Program-made: the position numbers and the translations under genes
Source of the DNA: Acidimicrobiia bacterium
Lineage (GTDB): Bacteria; Acidobacteriota; Terriglobia; Bryobacterales; Bryobacteraceae
Length of the DNA: 64,000 bases
Assembly: GCA_016871315.1 (NCBI GenBank)
Contig: VFZE01000020.1
Coordinates: 40,024 to 104,023, forward strand
Direction: 5' to 3'
Notes under the pieces: model-generated
What the model saw: the letters and a program-made list of their open reading frames with translations, nothing else
The model's database searches: none
What the model was told of the DNA's origin: nothing
Shown here: piece by piece, positions 27,858 through 37,124 of the stretch
Position numbering within the stretch: the stretch's first letter is position 1
Layout: each line of letters begins with the position of its first letter

Positions 27858-28730
27858 CTAACGCTCCAGCCGCTTCAGCGTCTCCAGCAGCACCCGCCCT
27901 ACTGCCTCCAGGCTTGCCGCGCTCAGCTTGTCCATCGTGTCTTCCTCGCTGTGCCAGTATTGGTTGCCGGGGCCGTAGTCGAAATCGATCAGGTCGCACG
28001 CCTTCACACCCAACCGCACAAACGGCATGTGATCATCCTCGATCGCCCCATACTCGGCCAAAAACCTGCTTCCATAGCCCAGATCCGCCGCCACACCCCA
28101 GATCAGCGACACCAGTTCCCGCGACGAATTCGTTTCCCGCAGGATACCCAGCTCCCTGTCCCCGATCATGTCCACGTTGATCAGCGCCTCAATCCGCTCC
28201 AGCTTTCCCTCCCGCTGCCACCGCGCCGCAAGATGACGGCTGCCGTGCAATCCGTCCGTTGCCGACCAGTGCTCCAGCGCCTCTTCGCCGTCGAAGAAAA
28301 CCAGATAGACATCGTGCCGGCTCTGTGCCCGCCGCAGCGCCCGCGCCAGCTCCAGCAACAGCCCTGTTGATGAACCTCCATCATTGGCCCCCACAAAATG
28401 CACCCCTGGCATTCGCTTCGTGTCGTAGTGCCCCGTGAAGACTACCGCCTTCCCCGATTTGCCTCTCCGGAACGCCATTATGTTTTCCATCGCCATCAAG
28501 CCCAGCGGAGTGCTCGCCGTGAACCGATCCTCCACCATCTGCCAACCCAGCGATCTCAGCTCTTTCTTCAGATACCCCCGCAGTTCGCTCAACGCCTTCG
28601 ACCCCGGCGGCCGCGGCCCGAACTCCACCACTTTGCGCGTGTACTCCAGCGCGCCGGCTCCCGAGAATTGCGCCGGGCAGCACCCCGCCACCACCCAGCC
28701 GAGAATCAGGATTGCTTCCAGGCGTGGCAT
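27858..28730 (-). CDS. M28-family glutaminyl-peptide cyclotransferase-like protein
   Basis: The 290-residue protein has an N-terminal signal ending VVAGCC, which could serve as a lipobox. The zinc-peptidase fold shows FTGHYDTK, a metal Asp in GANDGGSSTG, the double glutamate FFDGEEALEHWS, and the late histidine in QYWHSEEDTMD. The stretch EEALEHWSATDGLHGSRHLA closely resembles animal glutaminyl cyclases, which form N-terminal pyroglutamate, so I favour cyclase over aminopeptidase. The ATG at 28730 overlaps the methyltransferase by 25 bases; it is the last gene of the glycosyltransferase operon. Confidence 0.85.
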   Translation of the reverse strand: MPRLEAILILGWVVAGCCPAQFSGAGALEYTRKVVEFGPRPPGSKALSELRGYLKKELRSLGWQMVEDRFTASTPLGLMAMENIMAFRRGKSGKAVVFTGHYDTKRMPGVHFVGANDGGSSTGLLLELARALRRAQSRHDVYLVFFDGEEALEHWSATDGLHGSRHLAARWQREGKLERIEALINVDMIGDRELGILRETNSSRELVSLIWGVAADLGYGSRFLAEYGAIEDDHMPFVRLGVKACDLIDFDYGPGNQYWHSEEDTMDKLSAASLEAVGRVLLETLKRLER

Positions 28731-29395
28731 ATGTAGCCCATCGTGAAATGACGCTGCCGGTCCAGCCCATCCAGCAGTGGCAGCACCAGCGCCGCCGGTG
28801 CCATCAGAATCGCCGCAACAATGAACAGCGGGCCGGGAAAAAACTGCAGGCTGTTCAGCAGCCTCCGGCTCAACAGCGCGAACATTCCTCCGCATGCTTC
28901 AATCTCGATCCTCTCGAACCCGGCCTTGGTTAACAGATACCGCACCCCGTGCTCGGTATACCGGTAGTAGTCATGCGGCGCCTGGTGCACTTCCCACTCC
29001 ATCGGGACCGCCAGCAGCAGCCGTCCCCCCGGCCGCAGCGTCCGATGAATCTCCTCCAGCACGCGGGATGGCTCCCTCACATGTTCCAGCGTCACCAGGT
29101 TCACGCACGCATCCATCGTGCGGGATGCCAGCGGCAGATCCGCAAGGTCGGCGATGCAATCCAACCTCGAGTAGTTCCAATTCATATCCCCGATCCCCAG
29201 ATCAACCGCGAGATAGCGTTGCCGCGAAAACAGATGCGCGTATTGCAGTTCGCCCGCTCCCGCATCCAGCACTCTCGAACCATCAGCCAGCGAAGCCGCA
29301 AACTCGCTCGCCGATTTTTCGATCATCGTTTCGAATCGCAGTAAATAACGGCGCAGCCAGCCCGGCAGGCGGCCTGACAACGCCCCATACATCAT
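28706..29395 (-). CDS. Class I SAM-dependent methyltransferase
   Basis: The 229-residue protein has motif I as VLDAGAGELQYA, an acidic end of strand 2 (YLAVDLGIGD), and the post-core NLVTLEHVREPSRVLEEIHRTLRPGGRLLLAVP. Two hydrophobic segments after residue 180 suggest C-terminal membrane attachment. The ATG at 29395 overlaps the stop of the upstream methyltransferase (ATGA). The neighbouring glycosyltransferase suggests methylation of a surface glycan or its carrier. Confidence 0.88.
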   Translation of the reverse strand: MMYGALSGRLPGWLRRYLLRFETMIEKSASEFAASLADGSRVLDAGAGELQYAHLFSRQRYLAVDLGIGDMNWNYSRLDCIADLADLPLASRTMDACVNLVTLEHVREPSRVLEEIHRTLRPGGRLLLAVPMEWEVHQAPHDYYRYTEHGVRYLLTKAGFERIEIEACGGMFALLSRRLLNSLQFFPGPLFIVAAILMAPAALVLPLLDGLDRQRHFTMGYICHAWKQS

Positions 29396-30408
29396 GCCTT
29401 CTTGCGTGCCTCCACCATCACCGTCGAGCCTGCGTGGCAGGCTGCTTCCAGCAATGCGAACGGCACCGACGCCGCCACCAGCCCCAGATACAGAATGTCC
29501 TTCCACAGCCGCATCCGCGGACTCTCACGCGCCTGCCGGATCCGCCGCGCCATCGGATCCAGCCACGGCGCCAGGCTCGTTGCCAGTCCCGCCGGATTAT
29601 CCCTTAAGGAGAAGTACTTCGTCCTCACGATTTCAAACCCGCACCGGTCCAGCAGGATCTCCAGGTCCCGCAGCCGGAAGTTGATCAGGTGCCTCGGAAT
29701 GTCCACTCCCGACCACAAATCGCCCAGCAACAGAAATTGCCAGCACCCCGCATTGGGCACTTGCACCACAAGCCTTCCCTCCGGCCTCAGCAGCGAGTGT
29801 GCCGACTCCAAGTACGCCACCGGATCATAAAGATGCTCCAGCACGTGGAACATGGTGATCGTGTCGAACAGGCCCGCCGGCAATGGAGCGTGCGACAGCA
29901 TGCCGCACACGGCCGGGACTCCGTTCTGCCGCCATGCCACCGATGCCGCCCCTAGCGAGAAATCCAGCCCCAACACCGCATGGCCCCGTTCGGCCAGCAT
30001 TCTCAAGAACAGGCCGCCTCCGCAGCCCACGTCCATCACCCCCGCCTGGCGTCCGCTTTCACCCACTGCATGCCGCATCGCCGCCGTTACAAATCTCACA
30101 TGATCACGCAGCACGAACCGCCGGTACATCTCCTCCAGCCGCGACGCCGTGTCCTGCTCCGGCACAAACCAGTAGTCCTTGGGATAGTAATGCCAGAGTT
30201 CGGACGGTTCCGGCCAGGGAAACAGCCTCATCAGCCGGCACGCGTCGCATTCAATCACTTGGAATCTCTTGTCCGTCGTCTGATACAGCCGATCGGTTCC
30301 CTGAAACAACACCTGCGCCCCTTGATGCCCGCACGCAGGACACGGGTCCGTCTCCGGCGTCAGCTCCAGTTGCGGAACATCCTCCCGCTTGCCACCGCCA
30401 CTGCGCAC
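29392..30408 (-). CDS. SAM methyltransferase with N-terminal zinc ribbon
   Basis: The roughly 338-residue protein opens with a four-cysteine zinc-ribbon-like segment (CPACG...CDAC), then a class I methyltransferase core: VMDVGCGGGLFLRML, AVLGLDFS, and MFHVLEHLYDPVAYLESAHSLLRPEGRLVVQVPN. A hydrophobic C-terminal segment is present. This layout is common in O-antigen and secondary-metabolite methyltransferases. The start is uncertain: I use the GTG at 30408, nine bases after the glycosyltransferase stop; the open frame continues upstream but antisense-like and Arg-rich. Confidence 0.82.
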   Translation of the reverse strand: MRSGGGKREDVPQLELTPETDPCPACGHQGAQVLFQGTDRLYQTTDKRFQVIECDACRLMRLFPWPEPSELWHYYPKDYWFVPEQDTASRLEEMYRRFVLRDHVRFVTAAMRHAVGESGRQAGVMDVGCGGGLFLRMLAERGHAVLGLDFSLGAASVAWRQNGVPAVCGMLSHAPLPAGLFDTITMFHVLEHLYDPVAYLESAHSLLRPEGRLVVQVPNAGCWQFLLLGDLWSGVDIPRHLINFRLRDLEILLDRCGFEIVRTKYFSLRDNPAGLATSLAPWLDPMARRIRQARESPRMRLWKDILYLGLVAASVPFALLEAACHAGSTVMVEARKKA

Positions 30409-30416
30409 CGGTGCGC

Positions 30417-31469
30417 TTAGACGGCTTCTTCCATTAGCTCCTTCAGCGAGATCCGGTGCCGGATCAGCATCGTCGTCAGGTTCCACCCGCTGATACGCCG
30501 GATCGGCTGCAACTCCCGCCGCTTCCTCAACATCCGTGGCAGCATCTTCAGAGCCTGGAGGTCGGCGCGCAACAGCGCCGCCGCTACCTGCAGTTTTCCA
30601 TTCAGGCCGGGGAACCGCCCCACTTCCCCCTTGCTCCTCAACGCGGCCCACACGCCGGCGCCCAGTCTTATCAGGTAGAACGCGCCGTTTAGCCAAAGCA
30701 GACTCCACGGAAATAGTTTGAACGCCAGCAGTACACGGTTCCTCTCAATCAATTCAAGCCTTCTCGAGGCCAGTACCCCCAGCGTCGAGGCGCGATGGTG
30801 CCTCACCACCGCCGCCGGTACATATAAGCACTTCCATCCGGCTATTCTAGCGCGCAACCCCAGCTCAGCGTCGTCCCCATACGCGAAGAAGTCCTCGTCG
30901 AACCCGCCGATCTCTTCCAGCATCCCCCGCCGGTACATCGCCGCGCAGCCGTCCGGAAACAGCACCTCTTCCTCCGCGTCATACTGTCCCACATCTTTTC
31001 TTCCCGAGCCGCGTCCCCGATTCTGCCCGTCCAGATACATCAGGTGCCCCGCCTTGTCGATTCTACTCGGATCCTCGTACACCAGGATCTTGCAGGCCGC
31101 CATCCCCACATCTTCCCGTTCCTTCACCGCTCCCACCAGCTTCGCCAGCCAGTCCGGCTCGGCCTCCGCGTCGTTGTTCAATAACGCGATCCACTCCCCT
31201 TCCGCCACCGCGATCCCCTGATTGTTCGCCGCGCAGAATCCTAGATTCGTCGCGTTGGCGATCCGCTTCACAGGCAGCTCCGCCGTGGCCGGGAACTCCC
31301 GCTCCATCATCTCCAGACTCCCGTCGGTGGACCCGTTGTCCACCACGATGATCTCTAGCCTTATCCCTCTCTGCCGCCGCAATGACTCCAGGCAATTGCG
31401 CAGCAGGTCGCGGCGGTTCCAGTTGACCACGATGGCCGATACGAGATTCTCACGGTTGTCACCCACCAA
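30417..31469 (-). CDS. Family 2 glycosyltransferase
   Basis: The 350-residue protein has the GT-A fold of family 2: SAIVVNWNRRDLLRNCLESLRRQ, VVDNGSTDGS, the metal-binding region LLNNDAEAEPDWLAKLV (DxD-like NND), and FDEDFFAYGDDAELGLRARIAGW. This resembles rhamnosyl-type WbbL transferases. A hydrophobic segment near residues 255-275 suggests membrane association. Start is TTG at 31469 or GTG at 31466. It heads the four-gene run ending with the cyclase-like enzyme and is divergent from the RodZ-like gene with 40 bases between. Confidence 0.9.
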   Translation of the reverse strand: MVGDNRENLVSAIVVNWNRRDLLRNCLESLRRQRGIRLEIIVVDNGSTDGSLEMMEREFPATAELPVKRIANATNLGFCAANNQGIAVAEGEWIALLNNDAEAEPDWLAKLVGAVKEREDVGMAACKILVYEDPSRIDKAGHLMYLDGQNRGRGSGRKDVGQYDAEEEVLFPDGCAAMYRRGMLEEIGGFDEDFFAYGDDAELGLRARIAGWKCLYVPAAVVRHHRASTLGVLASRRLELIERNRVLLAFKLFPWSLLWLNGAFYLIRLGAGVWAALRSKGEVGRFPGLNGKLQVAAALLRADLQALKMLPRMLRKRRELQPIRRISGWNLTTMLIRHRISLKELMEEAV

Positions 31470-31509
31470 CTGTAGTATTATAACGTCAAGGATGACAGAG
31501 AGTTAGACT

Positions 31510-32379
31510 ATGGCTTCTCTCGGTAACCGGCTGCGTCAGCAGCGGCTCGCCCGCGGCGTGGAATTGTCCGCCATCGCCGCCGAGACCCGCATTGGTGTCC
31601 GCTATCTGGAAGCTCTCGAAAACGAGGATCTTGCCGTTCTCCCAGGCGACATTTTTGCACGCAGCTTCGCTCGCCAATACGCGCGCTTCATCGGCATCGA
31701 CGACGTCGAAATCGAAGACTTGGTTCGCGAGTGCTTCCAGCCTGAGGAACACACTCCCGTGCTCGATTCTCCCGCCCCGCCTGGTCCCATCCACGTCGAA
31801 CCCATTCCAGAACTGGCCTCCGTCAGCGGACGTAAATTCCCTTGGCCGATGGTTGGCTTGGCAGCCGCCTTGGTCGCCTGCACCGGCCTCTACATTGGAT
31901 GGCAGAAGGTTCAGGATGCTTGGCTTGCCTCTGATTCACAGGCATCGGCGCCGGTGCCCCCGGAAAAGAATACCGTTACGCCGGCCCAGCCCACTTCCCT
32001 TTCAGAAGCTCCTCACCCGTCCCCTGACGTTCAGACAGTCGCAGTCGAACTTCCAGTGCCCGCTGCAGGTTCCAATGGCATGCTTGTCAAACTCGTCGCT
32101 TCGGAAAAAACCTGGGTCTCCATCTCCGCCAATGGCAAGGTCGTCTTTAGCGGCATCCTTCAGCCAAACGAAGTCCGCAACCTGGCCGGCGTGGAACGTG
32201 CCCGCATGGTCGTCGGTAACGCCGGCGGGCTCGAGGTTCTCACCGACGGCAAGTCCATCGGCCCCATCGGCCCTCCTGGCCAAGTCCGCGTTGTCCTGAT
32301 TACTCCCGAAGGTCCTCAGATCATTCGCAGGCCGCCTTCCGACCACCCCAACGAAAGCAGTGATTCCGGCGCTCACTAA
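31510..32379 (+). CDS. RodZ-like helix-turn-helix membrane protein
   Basis: The 289-residue protein has an N-terminal HTH_25 domain (about 4-75: LGNRLRQQRLARGVELSAIAAETRI and LPGDIFARSFARQYARFIG), one membrane helix near 118-136 (WPMVGLAAALVACTGLYIG), a proline-rich linker, and a C-terminal DUF4115 beta domain (about 185-280, LVASEKTWVSISANGKVVFSGIL). This is the RodZ layout that links MreB to the cell wall elongation machinery. No mreBCD genes are in the window, so rod-shape function is inferred from the domains only. Confidence 0.88.
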   Translation: MASLGNRLRQQRLARGVELSAIAAETRIGVRYLEALENEDLAVLPGDIFARSFARQYARFIGIDDVEIEDLVRECFQPEEHTPVLDSPAPPGPIHVEPIPELASVSGRKFPWPMVGLAAALVACTGLYIGWQKVQDAWLASDSQASAPVPPEKNTVTPAQPTSLSEAPHPSPDVQTVAVELPVPAAGSNGMLVKLVASEKTWVSISANGKVVFSGILQPNEVRNLAGVERARMVVGNAGGLEVLTDGKSIGPIGPPGQVRVVLITPEGPQIIRRPPSDHPNESSDSGAH

Positions 32380-32381
32380 TC

Positions 32382-33041
32382 CTACGACGCCGCTATCCCG
32401 TCCGCCGCCACCCCCCGCCTCTTCCGTCTCCTCATCTCTCGCTTCTCGAGCAGCAGCAGCTCTCGACGCCGCCTCAGCTTGATCCGGTCGTCCACCTTCC
32501 GCCAGAATTTCCCGAAGTACATCGCGGCCGACAGCAAGCTGAAGAAAACCACCCCCCACATCCATGCCATCGCCGGCGCCCGCAGCGTTGGCCAACTGAC
32601 GCTCAGCAGCAACAGTGACACCGCGATCACCTGGCTCACCATTTTTGTCTTCCCCAGGTCGCTCGCCTTGATCGTGTATCCCGCCGACGCCGCGATCCCT
32701 CGCAATCCCGTCACCGCGAACTCCCGCCCGATTATCAATATCGCCATCCACCCAGCCAGCAGCCGGACCTGAACCAGCGAAATCAACGCCGCCGAAATCA
32801 GTAGCTTGTCCGCAATCGGGTCCAGTAGCGTTCCCACCGTCGTTACTTGTCCCCATCGACGCGCCAGATAGCCGTCCAGCAGATCCGTCGCCGCCGCCGC
32901 CAGGAAGATCGCCAGCGCCAGTATCTCGTTCGTCACCACAACCGCCCCCATTTGGAACGTGCGGCTGTCCTGCACCAGCGCCGCCACCAGCAGCGGGACA
33001 AAGAAGATTCGCAGCAGCGTCAGGATGTTCGGAACATTCAT
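32382..33041 (-). CDS. pgsA: CDP-diacylglycerol-glycerol-3-phosphate 3-phosphatidyltransferase
   Basis: The 219-residue integral membrane enzyme makes phosphatidylglycerol phosphate. The CDP-alcohol phosphotransferase motif DX2DGX2ARX8GX3DX3D is complete in TDLLDGYLARRWG and GTLLDPIADKLL. Five or six membrane helices and the standard opening MNVPNILTLLRI are seen. ATG at 33041. The C-terminus is extended by a highly basic stretch (about 195-215). Convergent with the RodZ-like gene, two bases apart. Confidence 0.94.
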   Translation of the reverse strand: MNVPNILTLLRIFFVPLLVAALVQDSRTFQMGAVVVTNEILALAIFLAAAATDLLDGYLARRWGQVTTVGTLLDPIADKLLISAALISLVQVRLLAGWMAILIIGREFAVTGLRGIAASAGYTIKASDLGKTKMVSQVIAVSLLLLSVSWPTLRAPAMAWMWGVVFFSLLSAAMYFGKFWRKVDDRIKLRRRRELLLLEKREMRRRKRRGVAADGIAAS

Positions 33042-33082
33042 CCGGTACAGCCAATATAAAACGCATTGGGGGATATATACAA

Positions 33083-34408
33083 TCAGCCGGTCTCAAACCG
33101 CCTCAACCGCCGCCGGATCGACTCCGGGATCTCCGCCCTCACCCGGCACCCCTCTTCCTTCCACCGCGACTCCAATACCCGCCCGTACTCGTGTACCAAG
33201 TGCAGTTGCCCCGTATCGGCATGCGGAAACTCTAACTCCACCTCCTGCACTGGATCCACCGCAAGCATCTCATCGGTGGTTTCTAGCAGCGCTTCCATTC
33301 CCTCGCCCTTCAGCGCAGACACCGCTACCGCCTTCGGGCTGCTCTCGGTCTCCACTCCCGCATCCGCCAGCAATCTCCTCGCCAGCGTCCCCGTATCCAG
33401 GCTGTCTTCCCCCAAACGGTCCGTTTTCGTCAATACCAGCAGTTGTGGCGTCGATGCCGCCCCGATTTCGCTTAGAACCGTCATCACCTGCGCCATCTGT
33501 TCCGGTGCCTGCACCGCGCTGCTGTCCACCAGATGCAACAGAAGCGATGCTTCCGTCACCTCCTCCAGCGTCGCGCGAAAGGCCTTCACCAGCGTCGACG
33601 GCAGATTCGAGATAAAACCCACCGTGTCGCTCAGCAGCGCCCGCCTCCTCGATGGAAGCACGATCTGCCGCACCGTCGGATCCAGCGTCGCGAACATCTT
33701 CGCATCCGCAAGCACCCCCGCCCCCGTCAGCCGGTTAAACAGTGTCGACTTGCCGGCGTTGGTGTAGCCCACCAGCGCCACTGTTGCCAGCGGCACCGCC
33801 CGCCGCTGCTGCCTCTGCACTCCACGGTGTGACCGTACCGATTCCAGTTCCTGCTCTATTCTACGGATCCGCCGGAAGATCCGCCGCCGGTCCGTTTCCA
33901 ACTGTGTTTCCCCAGGTCCCCGGGTTCCGATCCCGCCGCCCAGCCGCGACATGGCCACGCCTCGGCCCGTCAGTCTAGGCAGCAGATAGTTCAACTGCGC
34001 CAGTTCCACCTGCAGTTGCCCCTCGCGCGTCCGCGCACGTCGCGCGAATATGTCCAGGATTAGCTGCGTACGGTCCAGGATCTTGCACAGCAGGCTTTTT
34101 TCCAGGTTCCGCAGCTGCGTCGGGCTCAGGTTCCGGTCAAACAGAATCAGGTCCGCCTCAAACGCCTCGGCCTCTTCTTTCAACTCCTGTAGCTTGCCCG
34201 CCCCGATCAGCGTGGCCGCCACCGCCGATTCCCGCGTCTGCTGCACCTTCGACACAACTTCCGCCCCGGCGCTGGTGGCCAGTGTTTCCAACTCCTGGAA
34301 CCACCCATCGCCGCCTTGCGCCTTCGGAAGGCTGACCGCCCCCTTCCCTGCCTGGCCTCTCAGTTCCAGCCCGACAAGGATGGCCCGCTCCCTTTCCCCG
34401 GATGGCAA
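33083..34408 (-). CDS. hflX: GTPase HflX
   Basis: HflX is a ribosome-associated GTPase that splits stalled 70S ribosomes. The 441-residue protein shows the HflX N-terminal domain (AEVVSKVQQTRE, IGAGKLQELKE), the linker ALNYLLPRLTGRG-like stretch with RLGGGIGTRGPGETQLE, and the G domain: G1 GYTNAGKST, G3 DTVGFI, G4 NKTD-equivalent LTKTD. It follows hfq closely (stop 34420), the classical hfq-hflX pair. Start is probably TTG at 34408. Confidence 0.95.
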   Translation of the reverse strand: MPSGERERAILVGLELRGQAGKGAVSLPKAQGGDGWFQELETLATSAGAEVVSKVQQTRESAVAATLIGAGKLQELKEEAEAFEADLILFDRNLSPTQLRNLEKSLLCKILDRTQLILDIFARRARTREGQLQVELAQLNYLLPRLTGRGVAMSRLGGGIGTRGPGETQLETDRRRIFRRIRRIEQELESVRSHRGVQRQQRRAVPLATVALVGYTNAGKSTLFNRLTGAGVLADAKMFATLDPTVRQIVLPSRRRALLSDTVGFISNLPSTLVKAFRATLEEVTEASLLLHLVDSSAVQAPEQMAQVMTVLSEIGAASTPQLLVLTKTDRLGEDSLDTGTLARRLLADAGVETESSPKAVAVSALKGEGMEALLETTDEMLAVDPVQEVELEFPHADTGQLHLVHEYGRVLESRWKEEGCRVRAEIPESIRRRLRRFETG

Positions 34409-34419
34409 GTTTTCTCTGG

Positions 34420-34716
34420 TTACTCCGTTGTCTCCCTGGGTGCCGCCGGCATGCCGTGCGAGGCCCCGGCCGCCGCGGCGCTGCTTTGCGGCGCCGTACC
34501 CGTGTGTCCCGCTTTCCCGACCACCACCGTGGAAATGGCGTGCTTGAAGATCAACTGCTCCTGGCTGTTGGACTCCAGCACCACCGAATACTTGTCGAAG
34601 CTTCTGATTCGCCCGCTCAGCTTCACCCCGCTCATCAAATAAATCGTCAGGAAGATCCGTTCCTTACGGGCGTGATTCAGAAAAGCTTCTTGAATGTTCT
34701 GGGTTAGCTTCTCCAT
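34420..34716 (-). CDS. hfq: RNA chaperone Hfq
   Basis: The 98-residue protein is a clear Hfq: helix [22 protein letters not shown], Sm1 strand region [20 protein letters not shown] and Sm2 motif FKHAISTVV (usually YKHA). A 30-residue Ala/Gly/Thr-rich tail follows. Hfq pairs small RNAs with mRNAs, so regulatory RNAs are expected in this genome. It precedes hflX by 11 bases; a 97-base gap upstream (34717-34813) probably contains its promoter, though no clear boxes are seen. Confidence 0.96.
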   Translation of the reverse strand: MEKLTQNIQEAFLNHARKERIFLTIYLMSGVKLSGRIRSFDKYSVVLESNSQEQLIFKHAISTVVVGKAGHTGTAPQSSAAAAGASHGMPAAPRETTE

Positions 34717-34813
34717 TCTCAGTTTCCTTTGGCCTGTGGGGCTAATGTTTTTCCCGGAGACTCTTTACCGGTCCAGATGATTGTACCTCAATCTCCTTCG
34801 TACTATGCTCTGC

Positions 34814-35095
34814 CTAGTGTTCCTCTTCATGCTCCGCCTCCATGGCTACCGCCGAACACCACTGCTCCAGCTCGGCCCGGGTCACCATCCGCGATCCCTC
34901 TCTCTGCGCCTCCGCCAAACGGAACTCCTGTGCCCCCGCAAACTCCTCCTCCAGATTGAACCCCGGTGGTGACTTCAGCGATGGCACTCTCGTGATGCCG
35001 TCGCGTTCGATCCAGCATTCGGCCCCGCCTGACAGCCGGAACCCTATCTTCGTCTGACGCCGGATCGCCTGCTTGCGGGCGTCGTTCAGCTTCAT
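34814..35095 (-). CDS. Small protein of unknown function
   Basis: The 93-residue, charged protein is not recognised. It has a basic N-terminus (MKLNDARKQAIRRQTKIGFR), a short beta-like section and an acidic Glu/His-rich end. It begins four bases after the stop of the outer-membrane protein gene and shares its strand, so it is likely the last gene of the permease operon. Coding status rests on this spacing and the compact ORF. Confidence 0.55.
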   Translation of the reverse strand: MKLNDARKQAIRRQTKIGFRLSGGAECWIERDGITRVPSLKSPPGFNLEEEFAGAQEFRLAEAQREGSRMVTRAELEQWCSAVAMEAEHEEEH

Positions 35096-35099
35096 TCGC

Positions 35100-35693
35100 C
35101 TACATCATGAACGAGAAGCCCGCCGACACTTCCATGTGCCGCAACTTCCCGCTCGCTCCCGGCAGATCAAAAGGTTTGCCAGTCAGGTATTCCCGCACGT
35201 CGAACCGGATTCCCCACATCTCTGTCACCCGAACCTTGATTCCCCCTCCGTAGTTCACCCCAAACTTGTTCGAGCCGCCCCCTTGCGTCACCGAAGCGCC
35301 AGGCGGCACAAAGTTGCTGAAATGCACTCCGCCGGTCGCAAACGGCCTCACCTTGGTTCCCTCCGGTGTCGCATAGACCAGGAAGTTATATAGCCCCTGA
35401 TGGATCGCCATGCCGCTTTCTTCCGGAGGTGTCGTCGCAAACCGTAGCTGCGTCCGGTTGTACGCATATCCGAACTCGTGCGCGAAGAAGCTCCAGTTGT
35501 TCAGCGTCATCCGGAATCCCATCCGCCAGCCGTCCTCCAGCGTCGTCTGGATACCGCCGCCCGGTGCGCCCGTGCTGATCGTGCCGATGTTGCGTCCGCT
35601 CAACCGGCTCACTCCGCCGTGCACGCCGACCTCGAACACCTGGCCATACATTCCCGCTGCCATCATCGTGAGTAGGATCGTGTGTTTGATCAT
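35100..35693 (-). CDS. Probable outer-membrane beta-barrel protein
   Basis: The 197-residue protein has a signal peptide (MIKHTILLTMMAAGMYGQ) and alternating amphipathic strands rich in Gly and aromatics (VFEVGVHGGVSRLSG, FFAHEFGYAYNRTQLRF, NYGGGIKVRV), ending with HMEVSAGFSFMM. This is the pattern of small 8-strand outer-membrane barrels. Its ATG overlaps the stop of the amino-acid permease gene (ATGA), an unusual coupling of inner- and outer-membrane proteins. Confidence 0.72.
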   Translation of the reverse strand: MIKHTILLTMMAAGMYGQVFEVGVHGGVSRLSGRNIGTISTGAPGGGIQTTLEDGWRMGFRMTLNNWSFFAHEFGYAYNRTQLRFATTPPEESGMAIHQGLYNFLVYATPEGTKVRPFATGGVHFSNFVPPGASVTQGGGSNKFGVNYGGGIKVRVTEMWGIRFDVREYLTGKPFDLPGASGKLRHMEVSAGFSFMM

Positions 35694-37084
35694 GGTGTTT
35701 CTTCAGTGTACGATAGTTTCCGCCGCCACCACTCGTAAAATGGCAACCCCGCCGCGATCAGTCCCAGCCCCGCCAGCGCCTGCACAGGCGCCGTCCACAA
35801 TGTATTCGCCAGCAGCAGCCCCGTCACCGTAACAAATGCCACCGGTACCCACGGGTATCCCCAACTCCACTCCTGACCCGCCGCCCCCTCCCGCCTCCGC
35901 AGAACGAACAACGCCGACGCCGTCAGCCCGTAGAACAGCCACAGCGCGAAGATCACATAGTCGGTCAACTTATCATAGGATCCTGTCAGGCTCAGCAGCA
36001 GACTCCACGCTGCCGTCAGCGCCACCGCCCGTACCGGCACGCGCGCCTTCACCGCAACCTCCCCGAACATCGAGAAAAACAGCCCGTCCCGCGCCATCGC
36101 GTACGGCACCCGCGAAACCGCCGCCATCCCCGAATGCAGCGCACCCATCGAGCTCACCAGCATTGCCATTGCCATCCACGCCGCCGCCGCCGGTCCCAAG
36201 TATCCCCGCAACGCCTCCGTCGCCACGGAACTGGATAACGAAACCGAAGCCACCGCCACCGGAGTCAGCGCGAAAAAGTACGACGCGTTCGCCATCAGGT
36301 ACAAACTCCCTACCACCCCAACCGATAACAGCAGCGCCCTCGGTATGTTCCGCCCCGGCTCCCTGACCTCTCCCGCCATGGGGATGAAATTCGCCCATCC
36401 CTGATACGCCCACAGCGCCCCGATCATCGCCGCCCCGAACCCGCTCAGCCCGCCACGCGCATCCGCCGAAACCCCCGCGCACGTTCCGCCCTCCCCACTC
36501 AGTGCATAGTTCATCCAATCCCCGCGCGCCAGCAGAAACGTCCCCAGCCCCACCAGCGCCACCACCGCTACTTTCACCACCGTCAGCGCCGTCGCCACTC
36601 CTCCCGTCACTCGCACGGAGGCAAAGTTCAATCCCGCCGTCAGCGCGATCGCCGCCCCAGCCGCCAGGTTCAGTTTCGTCAACCCCAGCCAAGCCTCCCC
36701 GTCTAGCCTTCCCCCCGTCACGATGTTCAGGAAGATCGCCGCGCCCACCGATTGCGCCGCCAGCGATCCCCCGCGCGAGATCAGCAGATACGTCCATCCG
36801 TAAAGAAACGCCACCCGCCTCCCGTAGGCCTCCCTTAGGAACACATATTCCCCGCCAGCCTGCGGCAACCTCGTCGCCAACTCTCCATAGGCCAGCGTTC
36901 CCGCCAGCACCAGCATCCCCGCCACCACCCACGCCGCCAGAACCTCCCACGCCGATCCCGTGTTGCACGTCATCACCCGCGCCTTCAAAAACACACCCGT
37001 CCCGATCATGTTGGCGATGTTCAGGCTCGCCGCCGCCGTCATCCCCAATCCCCGCACCAGCGCCGGCGATTCACGTTCACTCAT
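35690..37084 (-). CDS. APC-superfamily amino-acid permease
   Basis: The roughly 464-residue protein has about 12 membrane helices and the APC opening ASLNIANMIGTGVFL, the consensus substrate-binding loop of helix 1. Helix 6 region LWAYQGWANFIPMAGEVREPGRNIPRALL is characteristic of LAT/CAT-type transporters. I start at ATG 37084 (MSERESPALVRG); an ATG four codons earlier is also available. It is divergent from the methyltransferase at 37125. Substrate not predicted beyond an amino acid. Confidence 0.9.
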   Translation of the reverse strand: MSERESPALVRGLGMTAAASLNIANMIGTGVFLKARVMTCNTGSAWEVLAAWVVAGMLVLAGTLAYGELATRLPQAGGEYVFLREAYGRRVAFLYGWTYLLISRGGSLAAQSVGAAIFLNIVTGGRLDGEAWLGLTKLNLAAGAAIALTAGLNFASVRVTGGVATALTVVKVAVVALVGLGTFLLARGDWMNYALSGEGGTCAGVSADARGGLSGFGAAMIGALWAYQGWANFIPMAGEVREPGRNIPRALLLSVGVVGSLYLMANASYFFALTPVAVASVSLSSSVATEALRGYLGPAAAAWMAMAMLVSSMGALHSGMAAVSRVPYAMARDGLFFSMFGEVAVKARVPVRAVALTAAWSLLLSLTGSYDKLTDYVIFALWLFYGLTASALFVLRRREGAAGQEWSWGYPWVPVAFVTVTGLLLANTLWTAPVQALAGLGLIAAGLPFYEWWRRKLSYTEETP

Positions 37085-37124
37085 CGGAACGTGCATTCTA
37101 CAACGGCCGGGCTAAGATAGTCTG

